Below, piece after piece: positions 10,331 to 22,771 of a DNA stretch of 64,000 bases; the stretch's first letter is position 1, and the number at the start of each line of letters is the position of its first letter. Both the position numbers and the translations under genes were made by a program. Location: the NCBI GenBank assembly GCA_022577435.1, contig JAKOON010000008.1, forward strand, positions 496,001-560,000. The letters run 5' to 3'. The DNA comes from Embiotoca jacksoni (Eukaryota > Chordata > Actinopteri > Embiotocidae). The notes beneath the pieces were generated by a model. The model was not told where the DNA came from and made no database searches. It saw only the letters and a list, made by a program, of their open reading frames with translations.

Positions 10331-12339
10331 GATGGAAAACAAAACCAACAACAACTCATATTCACATTTTAATCAACGTGTCATAGGAGAGACTATTAGG
10401 CAGCTCTCTTGTTTCTGTTATGAGTGCCCCTCCACTCCAAAGTGGGACAGCCAGTTGCTAATCGAGTGCTGATGTTCAAAAACAACCAAATGTTGATGGT
10501 GCGTTAAAGCGTTTTTGCGCTTAGCTGCCTGCAAGCAACGATTTCTATGTGTGTGTTAATGTGTGTTTCCACTCAACATCTGTGGGAGTGGATCATTTGT
10601 CAAAGCGGTTTACAGGTGGTTTGCAGGGCAGAAGCGCTATAGAGAGGTGGTAAGGCAGGCAAGGTTCAAGTACCTCAGAGGCTCTGATCATGCTGAACTG
10701 AGCAATCCCAGCATCGGAGAGGACCCTTCAAAAGCATCCTTATCGCACTCCTCGCTACACCATTTCACTCTTTTTTTCTGCCTCTCTGCCACAGCCTGTC
10801 ATCTCTCCATCCTCTTTTCAAATCTTGACCCTCATTTTTCCTTTCTATTATCTTTTTATATCTTCTTTTTTCCTCACTTCTCATTTACGTATATCATCTG
10901 TCACTCTTTGTGTCATCTTTTATTCTCACTGAACTTGCGGCTGAAAATGATAATAAGTTACTTTTTGGTACAATAGGTTCTACTGTAAGCAATTATTTAC
11001 CCAAAGACTTGTCCTTAAATAGAAAAAAAATATAGATGAACTTTGTAGACAGAGACAGCCTTCTGCCATTTTTGGTAAATGGTAGCATAATTATGAGATC
11101 AACTCATGCAGTTGAATTTGATGCAGTTGATTATCCTCCCGACGAGAATATCTCCCAGTCAAAACGGTTTTATCGGGTGCAAACATACTGCAAATACAAT
11201 GTTAAATCTGAAAACTGGTGGTTTATTTACTTAAAATTGTAGCGTTGTATCACAAAGCACAAGTCAATCAACTCCCGTGAGGCAAAGGCTGCTTGTTCAG
11301 GTGATACATCAGTTCCACATATCATGACCTTTTACAAAAATCAGGCAATAATGATATTTTTGAAAATACTTATCTCAACTTGACAATTGAGACTCAGAAC
11401 ATGCTCAGAATTTGCTTTTAGTCTACAAAGTATTACATTCATGAAATGGTAGATTCAGAGAGAGAAGAGATAAATGTACAATAGGCAGAGTCATGACAGG
11501 ACGGAGTGGGAAAAATACACTTAGAAACACAGCGAGTAGAAGCGGAGAAGGAGCAAGACAGCGAGACAGAGAGAAAGGATGATGTACTTAACGGTATCTG
11601 TAGGCTTCCTTCTGAACAAGCTGCTGCCACAGATCCTGGGAGCCTGCATTGATAAATTCAGTTTGATAAAAGTCACTGAAATGCCGGCCTGTCTACACAC
11701 CTCTATTAAGCGCTGGTACATTTGTCACAGCCAGTGGAAGTCAACCAAAGGGTTTTAATGTCACATCAGCCTGAATTAAAGACTCAATCGAAAGCTGTGA
11801 AAGGTTTAAGTTTTTATTTCAAGTGACAGTAGTGGTGGTACAGCTGAGGCTGCCGCTAAAGATTACTCGGCTCCAGTCGATCAAGGCAGTCATTTTACAT
11901 TTTATATTTGTCTATTGGGATTTTTGTGATTATTTGCTGCTCATTTTAGCCTGGATGCTCATGACTTTGAGCAAGGGAGAGGGGAGTGTGTCTGTGTGCA
12001 TGTTGTTAAGGGAGTGGGGAGGGTCTGGCATTATTTTTCTAATTTATTATTATTACTTTTAATCAAGAGAAATTAGATCTGTGCTGCATTAATCATCAGC
12101 CTTCCTTAATATAGCAAACTGAGGGAGCATTTAAAAAAAGGCTGCATTTAAAAACACACAGCTTTACCCCTGAGAAACCCTTTAATACCACATTACTGTT
12201 TCCATTTATGCAAAAGTAAATAAGTAAACCCAAAAGGCAAATGAGCATTTCAGGCTTTAAACACACAGCCTTCTGTAAACGCCTGGCGCAGCCGCTACCA
12301 CATCTCCAAGGTGTAGCTGCTGAGAGACGGATTGCTGTG

Positions 12340-12340
<1 letters not shown>
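10331..12340. other. intronic or intergenic DNA, no gene seen
   Basis: 10560-10740 is somewhat complex, followed by T/C-rich DNA (10760-10930). The 137-codon frame at 10563-10976 becomes a Phe/Ser/Leu string over this tract and is judged spurious. Confidence 0.5.

Positions 12341-12370
<30 letters not shown>
12341..12370. repeat. T30 tract
   Basis: Thirty consecutive T. Open frames crossing it in both directions are artefacts. Confidence 0.97.
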
Positions 12371-12374
<4 letters not shown>

Positions 12375-14136
12375 GTAAATACGCGTCTACTTGTTTATTT
12401 TTGCCCATATTAGAGGACAAGGTATTCAAAAACAAGTTGTTTTTTATGCTTTTCATCTCATGGAACATAAGGGTAAGACAGCAAAAGGCCTTTTTGAAAC
12501 TTGTGAGAATATCAGACACACTTAGAAACAAAAATTACAAGAGGGGGTTAATTAAAAAAAAAGACTCTCCCTTGTGACATCAACAAATGTGTAACACCTT
12601 TCTCCTAAACATGTCAAAACAATGTATTTATGACAACTTAACAAAATGATGAAAATATAGCAACTCACCATCTCTGAGTAGCGACCTGGTAAATGCAGAG
12701 TTGCAACAGCTCTGGACTTTGTTAACCAGAAACAGGCAACTGTTTTTGAATACAATGTTAAATCCATTAAATTTGATAAAAAAAACTTGTAATGTTAACT
12801 TTGAACAAATTATAATCTAAGTTTATGTGAACAATTTTCTGTTATAATACAGAGTATCAAGTATCAAGTATGGGTTTGTGAAAAATATTTAACATTTGAT
12901 GATAGATCTAAGTTTCAATCACTATCACTATAGAGCAGCATTATGCAACTATTTTATCCTAATATAACAGCTTCAATTATTTTTTTTGATGGTACAGTGA
13001 CGTGTAATCGGAGGAATGGCATTCCTACTCTGTAATGCCTGTTCAGGCCTATGTGACTTGTGTGAGTGGTTACGATCGAAGTGTTTGAGTCACATGCCAG
13101 CTCAGTATTCTCAGTACAGACATCATGGCAGAGGTGAAGGGACTTAAGAGGATGTTGATGGAGGTACTTAAGAAGAGGAAAAGATTGTGACCAGAGGCTG
13201 GACTCAGTAAATCTCGGATGTGGCTTTTAATTATTGGCAAGAACTTGGCGGAAAAAATGGCTGCTTACTTGGTATTTCACTGTTAGCAAACGCTCGTTTA
13301 AAGATTTGCTGGTTTTTGATTTTTAAGCCAAGTCAGCAGCTACCCAAAACATTTTATGGTGATGTTTGCAAGATAACACACTTTGGTAATGGTAAGAAGT
13401 GCTCTTGTGTCGGTTGCTGTCTGGTTACATTGGCTAACAAACCTTAGGGGAATCCTTGACTTGACGTGTTAAGTGAAATCACTGGTTTGTATTGAAATTA
13501 TGATTTCCACTTGTGGCCACAGACACTGCTGTTGTTCAACAAAAGTTACATAATGCTGCGTTAATTATATGTGATATACCGATTCTAGTCATATATTGAT
13601 CGTACTAGCAACAGTCCCTTATTGTCTATAAACAAACCATCAGTCGCTGATAAAAAAAAAAAAACCCACTAATGATGAATGTGAACTTAATGAAATTCAT
13701 CTTTCCTTCTTATTCCTGCATCTCCTTTTTTGTCCATACACTCGTACACATTATTCACACACTCACAATCAGTTGATCCCACCTGGTGTTTAATTTAATT
13801 AGGTAAAACACACATTACATGTGTGTGGGCGCACACGTGTGAGCATGTGTGTTTGTGTAAGTGCATTTGCGCACCAGGAGCTGTCAGTCTTTCATGAACT
13901 ACTTTAAAAAGTATTGCTCAAGGTGGGAACTAAATACTATTTATCTATTATTTACCTGCGTTATTACCAGGGTTGAATTTAAAAAGACAGCTCTCTGATG
14001 TGGGAGAATTCCCCAGGGGACTGGCTCTTTGCTTTAATACCTCTTTTTTCAGTCATAAGATGAGCTCCCACCTCTGCTGTTAAAGAAACCTTTAACAGAT
14101 CTCCCACAATTTCTGAAGTTTTCTAAAATCATCTTT
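12371..14136. other. AT-rich DNA, no gene seen
   Basis: It contains a tandem heptamer (AGTATCA twice, 12853-12866). 13000-13450 is less AT-rich and has several short frames, but I recognise no protein or transposon in it. Interrupted GT words occur near 13820-13860. Confidence 0.5.
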
Positions 14137-14153
14137 AAAAAAAAAAAATAAAA

Positions 14154-14189
<36 letters not shown>
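14137..14189. repeat. A tract followed by (TA)14
   Basis: Two A runs broken by one T, then an uninterrupted TA run ending in TTTTC. The TA run is likely unstable and cruciform-prone. Confidence 0.95.
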
Positions 14190-14192
<3 letters not shown>

Positions 14193-14929
14193 CAAATAGC
14201 CCTCCATCATCTTCTCTCTCAGCCCACCACCCCCGCTCCCACCTCCTATTAATTTTCCTCTTTCTCTTTTGTTTTCATCCTTGTCTTTTTTGTTATTAAT
14301 AATATTCCTGATCGTGAGCTGCAGTTGTTTTCTTCGTCTCAGAACTGCATTTTATCTCTTTTGTTGTGTCGTTCACACCATCCATAGTAATGGGGAGAGT
14401 TAAGTGGAAGTGCTGGGGTTGGGGCCCATGTTCAGCACGTCTGTCGGCTGCTTTAGTAAATAGGAATGTCAGATGTGCAGAGAGACGGAGAGATAAAGCG
14501 GGGAGGGAATAAACATTTGAAACATTTGCATCCATGGTTTTGATGAACACTGATAGGCTGAAAGGGTGAGAGCAAGTTCAAACTTAAAGTTTGTTCATTG
14601 TTGACTTTAAAAAGGAAAGGAAAAGGACGTGGAGGAATTACAATTTACTTATTTCTCAGTTTGGACTGTGCAGTGTGTAAGTGTAAGAGGCTTTGGACCA
14701 AATCACAGGCACTAAAGTTATTTTTAAAGGACAGTTCAGGTCAGCTTAGATGTTGGGTTGTATATAATATAAGATAACATTGCGCTAATCAAAGCAATTG
14801 CCCCATGCAGCACAGTCAGCCTTGCTGCTAGATTGTCTGAAAAACCAATCGTGGTACCCTAGAAATAAAGTAAATTTACCATTCTATTATCAATTTTTAA
14901 CCATTCAGCTGCATGGATTTGTTTCTCTA
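14190..14929. other. no gene seen
   Basis: The stretch begins with T/C-rich DNA and continues with mixed sequence. The 84-codon - strand frame (14296-14550) shows no recognisable domain. Confidence 0.5.
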
Positions 14930-15205
14930 CCACGTTGGTCAAAAGTAAAATATGTCAGCAACTATTGGATGAGTCACGAGGCATATTCATGGTCCCCAGT
15001 GCGTTAAGTCGAATGACTGATGATCCTCTGGCCTTTCCTCTACTGCCAGCACTAGGATGACACCTCGAGGTTTTTGGCTTTTAATGAGATGTCTCGAAGA
15101 CCACTGGATGGAGTAGCACGCAATTTGGTACGCACATTCCATGTCCCTCAGGATGAATTATAATAAAACAAACTTTGCTTTCATCGAGCACCATCATTGG
15201 GTAGA
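14930..15205 (+). mobile_element. fish interspersed repeat with duplicated unit
   Basis: I recognise the phrases AACTATTGGATG, ATTCATGGTCCCCAG and CCTCAGGATGAATTATAATAA from a very common repeat of percomorph fish genomes. Two diverged copies of a roughly 136-bp unit follow each other: CAACTATTGGATG at about 14958 and GACCACTGGATGG at about 15099. Each is followed by an ATTCATGGTCCC- or ATTCCATGTCCC-type stretch. No coding capacity is visible. Its class is not known to me. Confidence 0.65.
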
Positions 15206-15376
15206 AGATGTGTTCCGTGAGAGTTAGGATGGGAAAACTGATCACAGGAAGGTGAAAGAGAAAGAATACGCAAGTTTTGGTTTAAACACTGGTCAATGTG
15301 GAAGTCCATGGGTAGCAGAATCAATAGGGTGTGTGTGGGTTTCACATCCTGTTTACCAATTTCAGATTTCAGATTT

Positions 15377-15398
15377 AAAAAAAAAAAAAAAAAAAAAA
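15377..15398. repeat. A22 tract
   Basis: A run of A after the near-duplicated word TTTCAGATTTCAGATTT. It lies about 170 bp past the interspersed repeat. Confidence 0.95.
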
Positions 15399-15950
15399 GG
15401 TTCAAATAAGGAAATAAGACATCCCAGCCTCTTTGGTCATTTTAAAGAGAACATTTTAATATTTTGAGTTAGTGTGTGGTGATATGTCCCACAGAAGTCA
15501 AACATGCCTGTAAATCCACCAATTTCAATGCATGAGGTGCACCTTGTTAATCTTAAATATTAAAATAAATTGAAACTGATAACTGATTGCCATTTTGGCA
15601 ATTATGTCCTCTCAAAAAAGACAAGGGGGCCCCACAGTCACCTGTGGATGAATCTCTTCTCCAGGCGGTGTGGTTAGCAGACAGGACATGTAACATAAGC
15701 CCTCGGATGCTGAGTCTTCTGTGTGTTCCTGCCTCTACCTGAAAGCAGTGCGCTTCTCCACAGTTTGCTGTCCCTCTGACTGTGGTACATACCAGTACCT
15801 GTGTTTATTTGTGTGTCTGTGTGTTTCAGTTACTGTTTGGAGGAAGGATGGGGGGTCAGGAGAGGGGGGGGGGGGGCATTTGATTCAGTCATTACTTGTG
15901 TTCATGTGGAGCCCGGCAGAGGTCAGTCTCCTCCTCAACACCCCTTTTTC
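15399..15950. other. no gene seen
   Basis: AT-rich, then mixed, with a G12 run at 15865-15876. Two overlapping + strand frames near 15.7-16.0 kb look random. Confidence 0.5.
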
Positions 15951-15954
15951 ATCC

Positions 15955-16160
15955 AATTTCTGAGGCTGCGGGCGGCCGCTTGCCGCGCTTTTGTTGCCGG
16001 AGGTAATCTGTGAAGTGATCTTAATTATGGAGGTTCGGCCTGTTCCTCTCCTCCCCCACCTCTTCCTCTTCTCTCTCACTCTTTTTCTCTCTTCCTCGTT
16101 GTACATGCTTTTAATCAAACAGCGTAGTTAGCTCGTAATAAGGGCAAAGGGAGAATGTGC
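15955..16160. promoter_or_regulatory. possible conserved non-coding element
   Basis: A CpG-bearing block (GGGCGGCCGCTTGCCGCGC) directly followed by GATCTTAATTATGGAGG and later GCTTTTAATCAAACAGCG. The GC-rich part next to TAATTA-type cores is unusual for this window and suggests an element under constraint. Confidence 0.35.
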
Positions 16161-17552
16161 GCTTCTGCTTACACATGCTGCGAGGCTTCGAGAAAGAGGA
16201 GAAAGCGGAGGATGGGGAGAGTGAGGAAGGATGGGAAGGATCGAAAGAAAAACGATTGTACAGTTTCTGTGACAGGCGCGTTAAGAAATATTTTATGGAA
16301 ATGTAATTTTAATTCTGCCAAAACAGAGTGGTATGAAAATCAGGATTTTAATTTACTGACCACATTAACAACAATAAAAGTGTAAATATTTTTGGTGAGA
16401 TTTTTTTCAGAATAGACATGCAGTGTCTTTAGATTTTAGGAATTTCATTTAAAAAAAAATGTAAATCAATTTATCGCAACAAATGGATGGGTGGAGAAAC
16501 CTGTACAACCACCCAATAATCTTTTTTTACAGTTTTTAAATGAAAACATTATTTTACTGTCAATCTCGAGCATATAACATCATAACTGACTACAGGGTTT
16601 AGGGTTGGATTTATTTTACGTTGTAATTACATAATTATAGATTTCGTGTTCTTTCTTCTTGACCACTGACACCCTGTGTAATGCAATAGCCACAGTATAC
16701 TTTTCTTTTTGGTGCACATCTGGAACAAGATCAGTAGACATTATTTGGTAAAAAATATGTAGATGAATAAAATGAAATAAGAAAAAAAAAAAAAAGAATG
16801 CTTTAGTAAGGGATTTTGAGAGGGAGTCAGATGGGTGGGAATGGTGTGCAACAGAGAGCACTGCGGGTTGGAGAGAGAGGGAGCGGGATCCATTACACAT
16901 AAACAGCCCAGGCATTGATGAGGTGATCTGACAAGGATTAGGCCGACAATCCTAATGGACACTGAAAAGGTGACCACATGGGGAGGGACATGTGTGTCTG
17001 TCTGCATGTGGAGCTGTGCGTATATGTGGCTTGTAGTACAATAGCATATGCGGTATGCCTACATTATGACACCCCCCCTGTGCAGCGAGCCATTTCCAGG
17101 TGACAGCGAGGTCACAGGTCAGCAGCTGGGGCATGAATGCCAATCAAGTCAGAACTGCATCACTGTCTGACGTTCTCGTTCTTGGTGTTTGAAATGCATT
17201 AGCACTTTAATACAGTTTGTACTTGCTTTTAACAGAAATCAGCAGGCTGACTTCCAAACTCAACCAAAGCTAAAACCAATGTAGATACAATAAAATTAAG
17301 CCACACAATGTACACTCGATTTAACACATGTATCGAGTTAAACGCCAAACTTTTTGTGAGTTTAATTTACAAAATGTGACAAACCATTGCTTCTCTCTGC
17401 TTTAAGTCAATACAAATTGAGTTGCTTTGGGTGTGGGACTGTTTGTCATGGGGAAAAAAAGACAAACTGAAGACATCATCTTTGACCCTTGAAGTTTTGA
17501 GGAGCTTTTTGTTTAAAAACTCTTTTCTTATATTCCAGACCAACGATTAACA
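16161..17552. other. no gene seen
   Basis: Purine-rich near 16185-16250, AT-rich afterwards, with an A14 run near 16782. 16900-17150 is more complex but gives no recognisable protein. Confidence 0.5.
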
Positions 17553-17579
17553 TTTTTTTTTTTTTTTTTTTTTTTTTTT
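17553..17579. repeat. T27 tract
   Basis: An uninterrupted T run. Confidence 0.95.
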
Positions 17580-18018
17580 GAGATAGGAATTAAATAATCT
17601 TGAGCTAAAGGTGAGTTGATCCATTATTTTTCTTTCAATTTACTCCATGAATCATAAAGTGTGGTCATGAAGGTAGCAAACTTCTTGTGTGGAGACTGCA
17701 GATAGTGGAACTTTCTTGTTCTGTCTGAGAGGTAGTTTGTGAGTTGAATGTGAGTGTGTTTGTGTATCTATGAGTGTATATTACAGTGAGGCTACTAATT
17801 CCTTCAGGGTCAAGAGGAGGGGCTGGGGTTAAATGCTGTGACAAGGGAGGTCAACAGTGATTAGCTGCCAGCTGAACTAATGGCTGGATGCTGAGGAGGA
17901 GCAGAGACAGGAAGATGAAAAGGAGTGGGAGGGGATAGGGGTATTTCCATTTCGGTTACCAGTTTGTTGAAATCATTGTATGTCATTGTGTCGAACAGTC
18001 TCCACCCTCTCGTTCGTA

Positions 18019-18046
18019 CCCCCCCCCCCCCCCCACACACACACAC
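18019..18046. repeat. C16 tract joined to (AC)6
   Basis: The C run passes straight into an AC run. The same C-then-CA form recurs at 33.8 kb and 63.4 kb. Confidence 0.95.
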
Positions 18047-18064
18047 TATCCCCTCGTTTCCTCA

Positions 18065-18180
18065 TGTCCTTATATTATTAAAGGTTGCCTCCGTACTTAA
18101 GTAAGGCAAAGCAGATGGCCCTTTTCATAAATCATGCTTATAAGATGATTATAGGCGTCGCCACCCACCATTCTCCCCTT
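18065..18180. promoter_or_regulatory. possible conserved non-coding element
   Basis: A repeat-free block with CCGTACTTAAGTAAGGC, CATAAATCATGCTTATAAG and TTATAGGCGTCGCC. It includes Hox/Cdx-like CATAAA and TTATAG cores. Untested. Confidence 0.3.
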
Positions 18181-19050
18181 CTCACACAGTACAGTAGTGT
18201 TTACAGTTTTCCTTAAGGCCAGCTAATCTGACCGTATTTTTGAAATCGCAAAGCCATCATTAAAGCTAAACTCTGATTATTTTACTGACCAGTGGACGAG
18301 AAAGGAGACACCATAGTTTGAACCCTGACCCTAAATCTAACCATGAAGTTTTCCTAAAACTAGTTATGGTGCTTACACCTAAGCAAACTACGATTATGTC
18401 ATGACACCAATTCATTATCGTTACCATGGCGACAAATGTCACTGTTTAGTGTCCAATGGTCATATATATCGCTGACAACAGCCTTGTGCCCCTACTAGCC
18501 CATATTTTTGCGACAAATGTGTGATGATAACCACCTATTCACTAATCCTGACAACAGACAAACTGGGTGATGAAGATGACAAGTCAAGAAAAGAAAAATG
18601 CAAAGATAAGATCCAGTGCCGCCTCCTCTTTCTCCTTCAGACTCTCGTCATCAGCATTACCCCCCACTTGTTATGTTCCTGAGCTTGGCGCAAAGTTGTT
18701 CAGAGCAGGATGTTAAATATATAGCACAGGGAGAGAGAAGGAAAGGAAGAGAGATGGAAAAGGAGTAAAAGGAGGGGTGTGTGTGCATGTGTGTGTTGGA
18801 TTATGTCTGTGCTGTTGCACTATTCCTTGATGTATGCACCATGTCAGGCAGTCATTGTCTCCTGGGTAAAGAATGATAGTTCAAATACCTAGCATCTCTC
18901 CCCTGGTGCTCCAAATGCTTGCCTTTGAAGTTTTTATAATCCATCTGTCATCTGTGAGCAGGGAGGGCACATGTTCTGTACCACTCAATTACCAAATTCT
19001 CTTTTTGCCAACTACAATGAAACAGGAAGCAAATAATATGGGCGACCCTG
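18181..19050. other. no gene seen; possible old repeat at 18.28-18.55 kb
   Basis: 18280-18550 contains TTTGAACCCTGACCCTAAATC, a phrasing I associate with dispersed non-coding repeats in fish, but I cannot name a family. The rest is mixed, with a purine-rich block near 18730-18775. Confidence 0.35.
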
Positions 19051-19097
<47 letters not shown>

Positions 19098-19103
19098 GGG
19101 GGG
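19051..19103 (+). repeat. A39 tract followed by G14
   Basis: A 53-bp uninterrupted purine tract on the + strand: 39 A then 14 G. Homopolymers of this length are error-prone in sequencing, so the exact lengths are uncertain. Confidence 0.95.
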
Positions 19104-19499
19104 ACAAATAGAAAGAGGGAGGAATTGCTTGAAATCCTGCGTTCCTGACTTTCTCACGCACTTGATTGTGTCCCCTCGCTGCCTCTCATAACAGGAGAAC
19201 AAAGCCTGTTTGTTGTGGGTGGAATGCTTAAAATGCTTCCTACTGTTACAATTATGAAGAATTTGATTGAATGTGTATTGTTTCAAGTGCTTAGTGATTT
19301 TGATCATTTTTTTAAGTGCCTTAGATTGTTATTCTGCTTCCCCACGAGAAATAATAACCAGTCACCTAATCAAATTCCATTTGATAAAAACATTTCATTT
19401 GTTATAAAGGCTGGTCAATGTTGTGAATGGCAAATGTGAGAAAAAAAAAATTGTTTTGATTCTACATTATTCATTACGGATGCTTAAAGATAGATTCTG

Positions 19500-19760
19500 A
19501 ATGGCTTTTTGTCTGCAGCTGGATGGAGTATCTAATGAAGTTTGCCGCATTTCTTGGTGTTAAAATCGTCTTTAATTGGTGAACGCTTTGTTGTGCATCG
19601 CTTTAATGCCGCACTGAGGCAAGCAGAAAAACTTCAGATAACTGTCTGAAAAATAACAACAGCAGCAGTTGCAAATTATGGCTCTGAAACATATTTCATT
19701 TACATACGCCACAGGCCCCTTTTAAGGCGTCTACCTTTTAATTCTTTTTCATATTTAATA
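19500..19760. promoter_or_regulatory. possible conserved non-coding element
   Basis: A long repeat-free complex block with GTTAAAATCGTCTTTAATTGG, TGCATCGCTTTAATGCCGC, TTGCAAATTATGG and TTTACATACGCCACAGG. It has the texture of a deeply conserved enhancer, with evenly spread TAAT and TTTAA cores and isolated CpGs. No frame is coding. Confidence 0.4.
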
Positions 19761-20094
19761 CTCAATACAAAACAATAAAAGCCTCAGATCTCTTTGTCTG
19801 TATCCTCGTTTACATCGAAAATCCCCTCAGCCCTCCCCTCATCAGCCCCCATCCCAAAGCATCCTCACTGGGAAGAAGATGAAAAGATTGTTTTGAGAAA
19901 CTCGAAAGGAAATTTGACATTCTTTGGTTGCTTCTGAAACTTCCAATATTCTGCCGTAATTGTTTCATACACGTTATATATCTTCATTTGGGGGGAATGG
20001 GGGAGATGAAGAACACGTCGGCTTCTTTCTTCCCGAATAAAAGGCAGCAGAACCCATCTGGTTGGGTGATCCACTGCTGGCCCTCTCGCGCTCA

Positions 20095-20330
20095 TCGCTG
20101 AAATAATACTCTCTCTAATGACTCCCGCATATTCTGAAATCTCCCTTTTGAAATTGGTCTTGGCAGATTATTTGCAGGTACTTGAGTTGCATCTGTTTGC
20201 AATTTTGCAAATGTGGAAGACTTTAATGCTGGGCAAGGGCGGGTAGCAGAGAAGAGGCTATTTTAATCTCTGGTATAACACCGGCTGTCAGTGTGAATGG
20301 GCCTGGGCAGTGGTCTGCACTTTAAGCTAG
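20095..20330. promoter_or_regulatory. possible conserved non-coding element
   Basis: It includes CTCTCTAATGACTCCCGC, TTGGCAGATTATTTGCAGG, TTGCAATTTTGCAAATGTGG (an inverted TTGCA pair) and ACTTTAATGCTGGGC. Repeat-free and non-coding. Conservation is untested. Confidence 0.4.
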
Positions 20331-20919
20331 AGATTGAGTTGTCTTTATCCTGGTGACAATACATTTATCTCTACTAATACTACAATTTTCCTGATCCATA
20401 ATTTGTACCTGTTGGACTGGGGCTGGTTTTATTTGGTTGCAGATGGTGGCATGGTGGTAGTGTGAAGCAGGAGATCATGCAGTGCACTGAGAATACACAA
20501 ATATTCAAATAAAGTATAGATTCATTGGATAAAGTCATAACAGAGATGGAAAGTTTATAACATATGAGAGTAGAACATAAGTAAAACTCTCTGGGTCTGT
20601 TTTCCTGCTTTTAGTCATACATGTTGATATTTACTGAAAAAAAAGGATACAAGTACTTTCTCCACCAGCACACATCAGTATCACACATTCAATTCAGTCA
20701 CTTAATGTGTATATCACAAATAATTTCACTCAGAAATCCCACGATGCCCAGGAGTTTGTCAGTTATTTATATTGTCCAGTATAAAGTGCAGTGATTAGCG
20801 AAGCTAAACCAAAGCTGAAATGATTGTGACTTCAGTCCCTATTATTTCTACCATGTGGTGAGCAGCTGACCAGCTTAAGCCTCCCCCCTTTTTTCATCCC
20901 CCTCTCTCTCCCTCCCCTT

Positions 20920-21100
20920 TTTAAAACTGTAATAAGGTGCCCTATTGTCCTATGGCAGGGAGTACCAGAGCCACAGTCAAGCCCACCCGGCTAACTGTAA
21001 TTGCATAGGTGGTTACAATTACATTAATTACATATTTCATCAACACTGTTTATCCAGCCGCACGGTAAATGAAGAGGCCAAACTTTTAACTCTGTCTTTT
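20920..21100. promoter_or_regulatory. candidate homeodomain-rich element
   Basis: Within about 40 bp there are GTAATTGC, GGTTACAATTACATTAATTA and a following CATATTT, that is four overlapping TAAT/ATTA cores. They are embedded in complex sequence (CCACCCGGCTAACTG, CCAGCCGCACGG). This is the densest homeodomain cluster that I see in the window. Confidence 0.45.
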
Positions 21101-21505
21101 GTTTTTGCATTTCTGTTTTTTTTCCCCTTCCCACCCCAACCCCCTTTCTCTTCCCTGCTTTTTTTTGTGGTTGTTTTATTAGGAGCGAGGGGAGGGGAGG
21201 TGCCAGAGAAGGAATTATGCTGAAAGTGTATGCCTTGCAACTTTTCCCCTCCCTGTTGGAAATGTTTATTTGAACAGTAAGCTCATGATTTGAATATTTG
21301 TAATCCATGCTTAAATTTACAGGCCAGATGAACTTTTTGGCACAGAATGGCAACCATAAGTAGGATTTTGAGAAAAGCTTTACAAAATTTTAAGCCATGT
21401 GCAAGGCTTATATAATTTAGAAGGGGGAAATATGCACAAATAAAACAGGCTCTGTCTTATTTACTTTACACATGCAGAAAAAAATGGCATCATATGGCCT
21501 CTGAC

Positions 21506-21506
<1 letters not shown>

Positions 21507-21602
<96 letters not shown>
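21507..21602. repeat. compound (TA)22-(CA)23 microsatellite
   Basis: A TA run of about 44 bp passes through CACATA into a CA run to 21602. Confidence 0.97.
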
Positions 21603-21603
<1 letters not shown>

Positions 21604-22682
21604 GGTGTATCATCTTGTTGCTTGTTATCTAAAGATATCAAGCAGCTGTCTGTGAATACTTGAAGGAATAAAATAGTTCCATTGGCACAGACACCGCATG
21701 AGTTGTTCTCTTGTATCAGATGTATATGAGTGTACTTCATATTGACTTGTGCTGCAGGGAATGCCACCCCTCTTGTAGGCTGGGAGGTGGTTGTCAGAGT
21801 GACAAAGAAAGTAAGAGAGGTCACTGAGGCAGGCAGATGGAAAAGGAAGACTTTCTTAAATGATGCTAATCAGTCCAGAGGGGCCTGGCCCTCTCTCCTT
21901 CATCAGGCTGCTGTAATTCAGATGTGCTGAGAACCTGGAATTAAATGTGTCACTGCGAGGCGCGTATGTGTGTGCCCTTGTCCGTGTGCATGTGTGTCTA
22001 CCAGCCACTGTTTGCCTTGCATCTACTTCGGTGTGTGTGTATGAGGGGTGTTCAGGGGTTAAGTAGAACCAAATTAGTCGATGGAAGAACTAACAGCAGC
22101 ACTATCTTTCTGTATGGCTACTTCTTGGTGAATGTCAAGATGATTTAGCTGCTCTTCTGCTTGCCGTTTGTCTCTGAGCACTGGTCCTCCAATCACCGCG
22201 CTGAGCTGTCTGTTTTGTGGCTCTTAATGCAACAAATGAATATTACATCTACACAGGTCGACCTCACACAATGGCAAGAGGTTACAGTCTTAAATATGAG
22301 AATGATGAAGCCCAGAAATCCTGCAAGGTAACATCTGTGTGTCTGTAGTGTCTGCTGTGCCGAGGTACTGCACCGGACAACAACTTCTGCAGTTATTTGC
22401 TTGGTTGCGTTCTGAATTGTATTGGTCACTTTTAAAGACTTCTAAAAGGGACTCTTGACTTTTAAAATGCAATCTAAAGTTGTCAACTTTATGATTTATA
22501 TTAGGACCAATCTGGAAAGGAAAAAGTAAAGTCAATATGAATTTACTTTTCAACACAATTTGTTGTTTACTATAAAAGGTTTTATATCCAGCCTTAAAAC
22601 TGATGAGTGTGTCCTGTGAGCTGACATGTCAGTGTTGTCTTTCTTGCCTGTGAAGGGTGCATGTGGATACTCTTGTACACAT

Positions 22683-22684
<2 letters not shown>
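21603..22684. other. no gene seen; a complex patch at 21.84-21.96 kb
   Basis: 21840-21960 holds AAATGATGCTAATCAGTCC and CTGCTGTAATTCAGATG and resembles the other possible conserved blocks. The remainder is mixed with short chance frames. Confidence 0.4.

Positions 22685-22769
<85 letters not shown>
22685..22769. repeat. (TG)42 microsatellite
   Basis: One of the longest pure dinucleotide runs in the window. A small inverted pair, AC run 22950-22962 against GT run 22985-22996, follows 200 bp later. Confidence 0.97.

Positions 22770-22771
<2 letters not shown>

Noticed and set aside
10563..10976. 137-codon + strand frame
   Set aside because: The second half is a Phe/Ser/Leu string from T/C-rich DNA. 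No family resemblance.
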